Assembly (NCBI GenBank): GCA_026874595.1 | Contig: CM049306.1 | Coordinates: forward strand, 6,943,519-7,007,518 | DNA length: 64,000 nucleotides | Direction: 5' to 3' | Origin: Sipunculus nudus | Lineage: Eukaryota; Annelida; Sipuncula; Golfingiida; Sipunculidae | Shown here: positions 61,301 through 64,000 of the stretch, piece after piece | Layout: every line of letters starts with the position of its first letter | Numbering within the stretch: position 1 is the first letter of the stretch | The notes under the pieces: generated by a model | Databases searched by the model: none | Told to the model about the DNA's origin: nothing | What the model saw: the letters and a program-made list of their open reading frames with translations, nothing else | Translations under genes and position numbers: made by a program

Positions 61301-61538
61301 GAGGTGTAAACACTAAACAGGGCTGCCAGTATTAATCCATTTCTTAGATATTTTGCTAACACATGTGCAAATGCACAATTGACATTAACAATAACCCCGA
61401 TTTAGCTTCATTCAGGTTAATGATTATGAAAATATTCTGATTACAGAAATGGAGGAGCAGCAGAGGAAGGAGAAGGAGGCGGCAGCTGCAGCCAACACGC
61501 CAGACTACGCAGCGGGACTCCTGTCACCAGCTGTCGGG
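46159..61538 (+). CDS. NELFA: Negative elongation factor A (NELF-A), 5' and middle exons
   Basis: NELF-A is the subunit of the four-part NELF complex that binds RNA polymerase II with DSIF and holds it in promoter-proximal pausing. Exons: 46159-46365, 49836-50007, 50230-50391, 57540-57629, 60054-60199, 60782-60845 and 61447-61538. The frame is continuous through all junctions for 311 codons. Hallmarks in order: SDTxLWLHNKL-type N-terminus (DTDTALWLHNKLGSTDDLW), ANMLPLECLFL, KHFALKRKPKSASLRAE, TPLKGLP, a Pro/Thr/Gly stretch, GIKLLDITE, KRRRKQQ and TPDYAAGL. The start at 46159 matches the family N-terminus. The C-terminal Pol II-contacting part is missing and should lie beyond 64000. Confidence 0.94.
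46366..46980. other. NELFA intron 1, first part
   Basis: Mostly unrecognised. From about 46930 it matches, in opposite orientation, the segment beside the LINE fragment at 48130-48300. Confidence 0.45.
46983..47405. mobile_element. hAT-type MITE
   Basis: The termini TAGGGCTGAAACGGGTAC and the complement of GAGTACTCCTTTCAGCCCTA form inverted repeats. Perfect 8-bp duplications TTTGTCAG flank it at 46975-46982 and 47406-47413. The 423-bp body has repeated GAGTAC/GTACTC words and no coding capacity. Its insertion split an older LINE-derived segment. Confidence 0.92.
47414..47525 (+). repeat. Inverted partner of the LINE segment at 48130-48240
   Basis: The text CAACTCACTCCACTAACTCA and GGTACCAACTCACAC occurs here on + and on the minus strand at 48130-48240. 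Together with 46930-46974 it is an opposite-orientation copy of the same LINE region. The CCAACTCACACC word is itself repeated in tandem. Confidence 0.7.
47805..48020. repeat. GA-rich low-complexity stretch
   Basis: Runs of GAGAGA are separated by repeated phrases such as GTGATTGGATGA and GAGTGAAA, a degenerate tandem repeat. Confidence 0.75.
48130..48735 (-). mobile_element. LINE reverse transcriptase fragment
   Basis: A minus-strand frame of 181 codons contains FRVSNGLKQGCILAPAMFSV and LIRDLLFADDCALNA, the reverse transcriptase palm with the FADD catalytic box, then GLTISIKKTEMM. Upstream, RLWKIM followed by a stop and FGCHDLFI shows the usual preceding block with damage. Both ends are truncated. 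It is a different clade from the LINE at 43-45 kb. Confidence 0.88.
49200..49629 (+). mobile_element. Helitron/Helentron-like element D
   Basis: The 5' end TCCCCTCGCAACAAAGTTGC forms a hairpin with GGAGGGGATA and follows an A. The 3' side has GTGCGAGGGGATG (complement of the start), a CACT-TTGC-AGTG hairpin, and the end ACCTTG before T. It is 430 bp and non-coding. Confidence 0.78.
49836..50007 (+). CDS. NELFA: NELFA exon 2
   Basis: The acceptor is ATGTTTCAG and the donor CTAG|GTAAGT. It encodes DTDQWVSMVGDILRTFP, matching the family's D-PWV-MVADILKSFP block. It is preceded by a 3.5-kb intron full of repeats. Confidence 0.93.
50230..50391 (+). CDS. NELFA: NELFA exon 3
   Basis: The acceptor is TTTTTTGTAG and the donor AAAT|GTAAGT. 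It encodes ANMLPLECLFLSRAALNSVA and KHFALKRKPKSASLRAEILQ, the most conserved block of NELF-A, next to the NELF-C contact region. Confidence 0.95.
50745..50768. repeat. G-rich tract in NELFA intron 3
   Basis: An interrupted run of G in GTGGGGGGGAGGGGGGGGC. It is a potential G-quadruplex on the coding strand. Confidence 0.7.
51435..56104 (+). mobile_element. Helentron-like element A, full-length copy (4.7 kb)
   Basis: It begins TTAGCTCAGCTGACTATAAG with the 5' hairpin and GTCCGTCCGT run. It ends with subterminal CAGCTGAGCG, a GACCCATAGGTC hairpin and CCTTG before T. The interior holds two to three units of about 900 bp (phrases GCCTAATAT, CCCAAAATTAGATC, TACCTTAAATTTTGCC), C runs near 53511-53525 and 54320-54331, and a block at 54560-55100 shared with element C. 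It is non-coding and fills most of NELFA intron 3. Confidence 0.82.
56105..57539. other. NELFA intron 3 remainder
   Basis: It contains a G run at about 56398-56411 and a short TATG microsatellite near 56649. Otherwise nothing is recognised. Confidence 0.45.
57540..57629 (+). CDS. NELFA: NELFA exon 4
   Basis: A 90-bp exon between TGTTTTACAG and AAAA|GTAAGT. It encodes SEVASLRKNTNT to SFAKRMDD, corresponding to the segment ending in RKMD before TTPLKG. It is weakly conserved, but the phase is exact on both sides. Confidence 0.88.
58437..59886 (+). mobile_element. Helitron/Helentron-like element E, copy 2
   Basis: It starts TCCGCCAAAATGAAGTTTTG after an A at 58436. It ends with TTTTGGCGGATAC, a GTAGTCACTTGTCGACTAC hairpin and TTCTAG before T at 59887. 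It is 1450 bp with about eight internal units of 130-150 bp, more than the copy at 43.7 kb. The boundaries are defined by comparing the two copies. It lies in NELFA intron 4. Confidence 0.87.
60054..60199 (+). CDS. NELFA: NELFA exon 5
   Basis: The acceptor is TTCTCATAG and the donor AAG|GTTTGT. It encodes TPLKGLPSNTPTTGGFRTPG and a Ser/Pro/Arg stretch ending RREGGIK, matching the family's TTPLKGIPK...RKERGVK region. Confidence 0.93.
60782..60845 (+). CDS. NELFA: NELFA exon 6
   Basis: A 64-bp exon after CGTGTCACAG, encoding LLDITEQPVGGKEAKRRRKQ, with the LLDI-E and AKRRRK landmarks of NELF-A. Donor CAAG|GTACAC. Confidence 0.93.
61447..61538 (+). CDS. NELFA: NELFA exon 7
   Basis: The acceptor is GATTACAG and the donor GGG|GTAAGG. 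It encodes an Glu/Lys/Ala helix and ANTPDYAAGLLSPAVG, matching the family's ATPDYAAGL block. Confidence 0.93.
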
Positions 61539-61719
61539 GTAAGGTCTAGCACTGAGTCATGCTGGGAAAGGCAACAGTTGCCATTTCAAGCTCCTGGCTC
61601 TACACAAATCTCTCTTTAACAGATGTCTGTTTTACATATACTTGAGGTTTTCCGGGGAAAAGTATACTTAGAGGATCACTATTTCTGTGTTCATAATTTA
61701 GATGTTCTTCTCTATATAG

Positions 61720-61782
61720 ACCCTTTGCACTGAGTTCACAGCGTCCCAGGCGACAGCCTCACTGAGCCATGCTGGAGGATAA
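61720..61782 (+). CDS. NELFA: Possible alternative last exon of NELFA
   Basis: After a TATATAG acceptor, a phase-0 frame compatible with exon 7 gives about 20 codons ending SLSHAGG and a TAA. No family match is seen for this peptide and no strong poly(A) signal follows, so this may be chance. If used it would give a NELF-A lacking its C-terminal half. Confidence 0.22.
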   Translation, partial: TLCTEFTASQATASLSHAGG

Positions 61783-62330
61783 ACACAGCTGGAATACAGG
61801 CTGTCACTGGCCAGTTCCCCAGCATGGGCTATCTACATATCAGCCAAATGGATACTACCGGTAGTCCATTAAGTTAAACAGAGAGCCCAAAAGGAAGCTC
61901 TATATATGTTACTGACAGGATCTCCTTCAACTCATGACATTTGCATGAAAGAGGGATTCTATATATAATTATTAAACCCCTTATTATTATGGTCAGATCA
62001 ACTGGTCAGTTCCAGTTGATCATGACATGTTCAGTAATGTAACATATACATCACACTGACAATCAAGATGCCTTTATCTTACGTCAAATTCAAATTTTGA
62101 AGTTGCCATGGAGTCTTTAGACAGTCACTTGCTTGAGATACAGCCCAGCAGTAATGAAAGTCATAGATGTTTAACAGAACTGTAACTTTGAAGTACAACA
62201 AAATATGGGTAAAATCAGTATGACTGAGAATATAGGTCTCTCAAGTCTCAGAAAATCAGACTGTTGTCTGTCTATGAAAGGTGGTGTGGAAATTTTTATT
62301 TATCTTATTTTCAATGCAGGTGTATGGGTT

Positions 62331-62505
62331 CAGGGGCGGATCCAGGATTTAGGAAAAGGGGGGGGGGGTCAATCCCAGAACGATTAATGAAAACCCTAAA
62401 AAAAGGTCCCCAGCTCTGGAAAAGGGGGGTCCAATCCGCAAAATTTTGTCTGAAGCCCTTAAAAAAAGTTGTTTCTGATGAAAAGGGGGGGGGGTCCGGA
62501 GTTTG
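62331..62505 (+). mobile_element. MITE with CAGGGGCGGATCCAGG end, truncated
   Basis: It starts CAGGGGCGGATCCAGGATTT, close to the MITE ends at 31104, followed by G runs and AAAAAGGTCCCC phrases. The matching right terminus is not found, so it is either truncated or an unusual variant. Confidence 0.65.
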
Positions 62506-63184
62506 AGATGTTCTTACAATTAAGGTAACATTTGTGTTGTTTAGATCACATTTAAAAGAAAAAGGATGCCTGTCTGATGTTTAAATATAAAAAAGTCATT
62601 TGCATACATGATAAAATGACACAAGAAAAAAATGATGATAATACTCTTTTTAAGTATTAAAGCTTTGCATTCCACTTTCATAAATATGAAAATAATATCA
62701 TATTAACCATTTTTACGAATAATCCCACATTAAAAAATAATATCCAATAAAACTGATAAAGATTGTAAAATAATAAAATTGTGATAAAATATTAAAGACA
62801 CTGACACACCCGAAACAGGTCTAAATATATGTATATATATATATATGGATATATAATAAATATGGTATTTTATAAATATATATCACTAAATATTCTTCCA
62901 CTACATATAACCATTAGCTCAAGTACATATGTCTTTATTTGGGAAAACAAATTGAAGTCCAGTGAAGGTTAGAAAAATAACATAATCTTTCATCACAAAA
63001 TAGGAATAGACAAGGATTTAGAGTTAAATCCAGCTGTGCAGTTTTAGGGGGATGGGTTTGATGGGGACTGTCATCCTCACTATCTTGGCCAGTCAACAGC
63101 CCACAGGGTTCCTGCTGGTCCTTTGCTATGTTCACCAGGTTAAAATTATTTCTTATCCCTAATTCCACAGTTAATTACAGAAGA

Positions 63185-63357
63185 AAAGTTTACAATACTG
63201 CAAACATTAGTAACATATGCTAGTTTGGAGAACACAGCATGCAGTGTCAAGTAGACCTGCTGGGCCATGTGGAGGTCAGCTGGGTAGCATAGCATGTACT
63301 CCAGTATGGATGCTGGGCTTGGCTGGCCAGCCTGTGTGACGTCACATGCAAAGGGTC
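63185..63357 (-). CDS. Possible exon of an unidentified minus-strand gene
   Basis: Read on the minus strand, a good acceptor (TTCTTTTGTACAG) is followed by an open frame with PFACDVTQAGQPSPASILEY and HMAQQVYLTLHAVFSKLA, which has a protein-like composition unlike the surrounding intron. A second open stretch (about 63040-63140) encodes AKDQQEPCGLLTGQDSEDD. I recognise no family and no clear donor. It may instead be chance. Confidence 0.25.
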
Positions 63358-64000
63358 TGTACAAAAGAAAGACATTATGGATATATAAATGTCCCATGTA
63401 TATAGCCCCTGCTAAGTCTGCTATGTTAAGATATGTAAGATTTATATGCAGGAGAGCCTTAATAATCTGAATAGCATTGGAGACAAAGAATTTGTCCAGG
63501 TAATCAGTTTTAATATCTTCTTTAATAAAAGCAAGTCTCAGGCAGCTCTGCTTTTAGAATTTGCTTTATTGAGCTATACTACTTGCTTTTTCAAGAACAA
63601 TAACAAAGCAGCTGAACCAGTCAGATGGTTTACATACACTTCCTGTACACAGTACATACTTGTGAAAACAGCTCGTCTACTTTTAGATCAACAGGCTTAT
63701 AATGCTAGTACAAAATGGAGAAACTGGTTAATCATATAGTGGCTTTTAAACCTTTCCAGTTTCCAGTGAATGGGTTCTTGTTCATGGGGGTTGTGTAAAA
63801 TTTGCACAGCCTATGTATTGTATACTTTTGCCACATTGGATATGATTGGCTGTTGTGAGTTCAACCCTATCAACAGCGGCTTGTTCATAATTCATGAAAC
63901 AACAAGCAGGATTGCTTTATAAAACAAGGTCTGTGGTATTGTTATTGCCAAAGCCTTGCTCATAAGAATATGCATGCTATTGATTAACAGATTTTTAGCT

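Larger units (their letters stand above)
61783..64000. other. NELFA intron or downstream region, largely unassigned
   Basis: It holds a truncated MITE at 62331-62505, a TA microsatellite near 62830, and minus-strand frames at 62935-63397 discussed separately. No exon with the expected NELF-A C-terminal domain is seen, so those exons lie further right. Confidence 0.45.

Overview
The window is eukaryotic nuclear DNA, AT-rich, with GT-AG introns, long non-coding stretches and many nested transposable elements. The protein families are bilaterian. The repeat style (AGCTCAGCTGA starts followed by GTCCGTCCGT runs, and recurring GGTGGCGCCACC palindromes) suggests a marine invertebrate, most likely a lophotrochozoan such as a bivalve mollusc. 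That taxonomic guess is inference; no marker gene fixes it.

Two genes are clearly supported, both on the + strand. The first (3993-14200, 5' part outside the window) is an NSD-family histone H3K36 methyltransferase. Ten exons encode PHD, PWWP, AWS, SET, post-SET, PHD and C5HCH zinc finger in that order, and the frame runs unbroken across every junction for 655 residues to a stop at 14200. One junction uses a GC-AG intron. The second gene (46159-61538 and beyond) is NELFA, subunit A of the negative elongation factor complex. Seven exons form a continuous 311-codon frame, and the C-terminal exons must lie past 64000. The two genes are the counterparts of human NSD2/WHSC1 and NELFA/WHSC2, neighbours in the Wolf-Hirschhorn region of 4p16.3, so the pair looks like an ancient linkage. 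Both act on transcribing Pol II chromatin: NELF at promoter-proximal pausing, NSD enzymes on H3K36 methylation.

The other three quarters is repeats. The NSD introns hold a pogo-like element (6584-8998) and a nine-unit minisatellite that has copied an exon end together with its splice donor (9351-9780). The intergenic region (18.5-46 kb) holds a nested stack of Helentron-like elements (18650-29800), an inverted-repeat complex (30.6-36.5 kb), a foldback element, a 3 x 260-bp tandem repeat, a 32-bp minisatellite (41.05-42.74 kb), and a degenerate non-LTR retrotransposon split by a Helitron-like element. The NELFA introns hold a second LINE fragment, a hAT-type MITE with an 8-bp target duplication, and further Helitron/Helentron-like copies, including a 4.7-kb one.

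The main structural observation is that at least five repeat families here share one terminal plan: a 5' inverted-repeat arm, its complement placed subterminally at the 3' side, then a short 3' hairpin, then CTTG or CTAG followed by T. This is the hallmark of Helitron2/Helentron-type rolling-circle elements. All gene models were read by eye; no alignment, splice predictor or database search was run.
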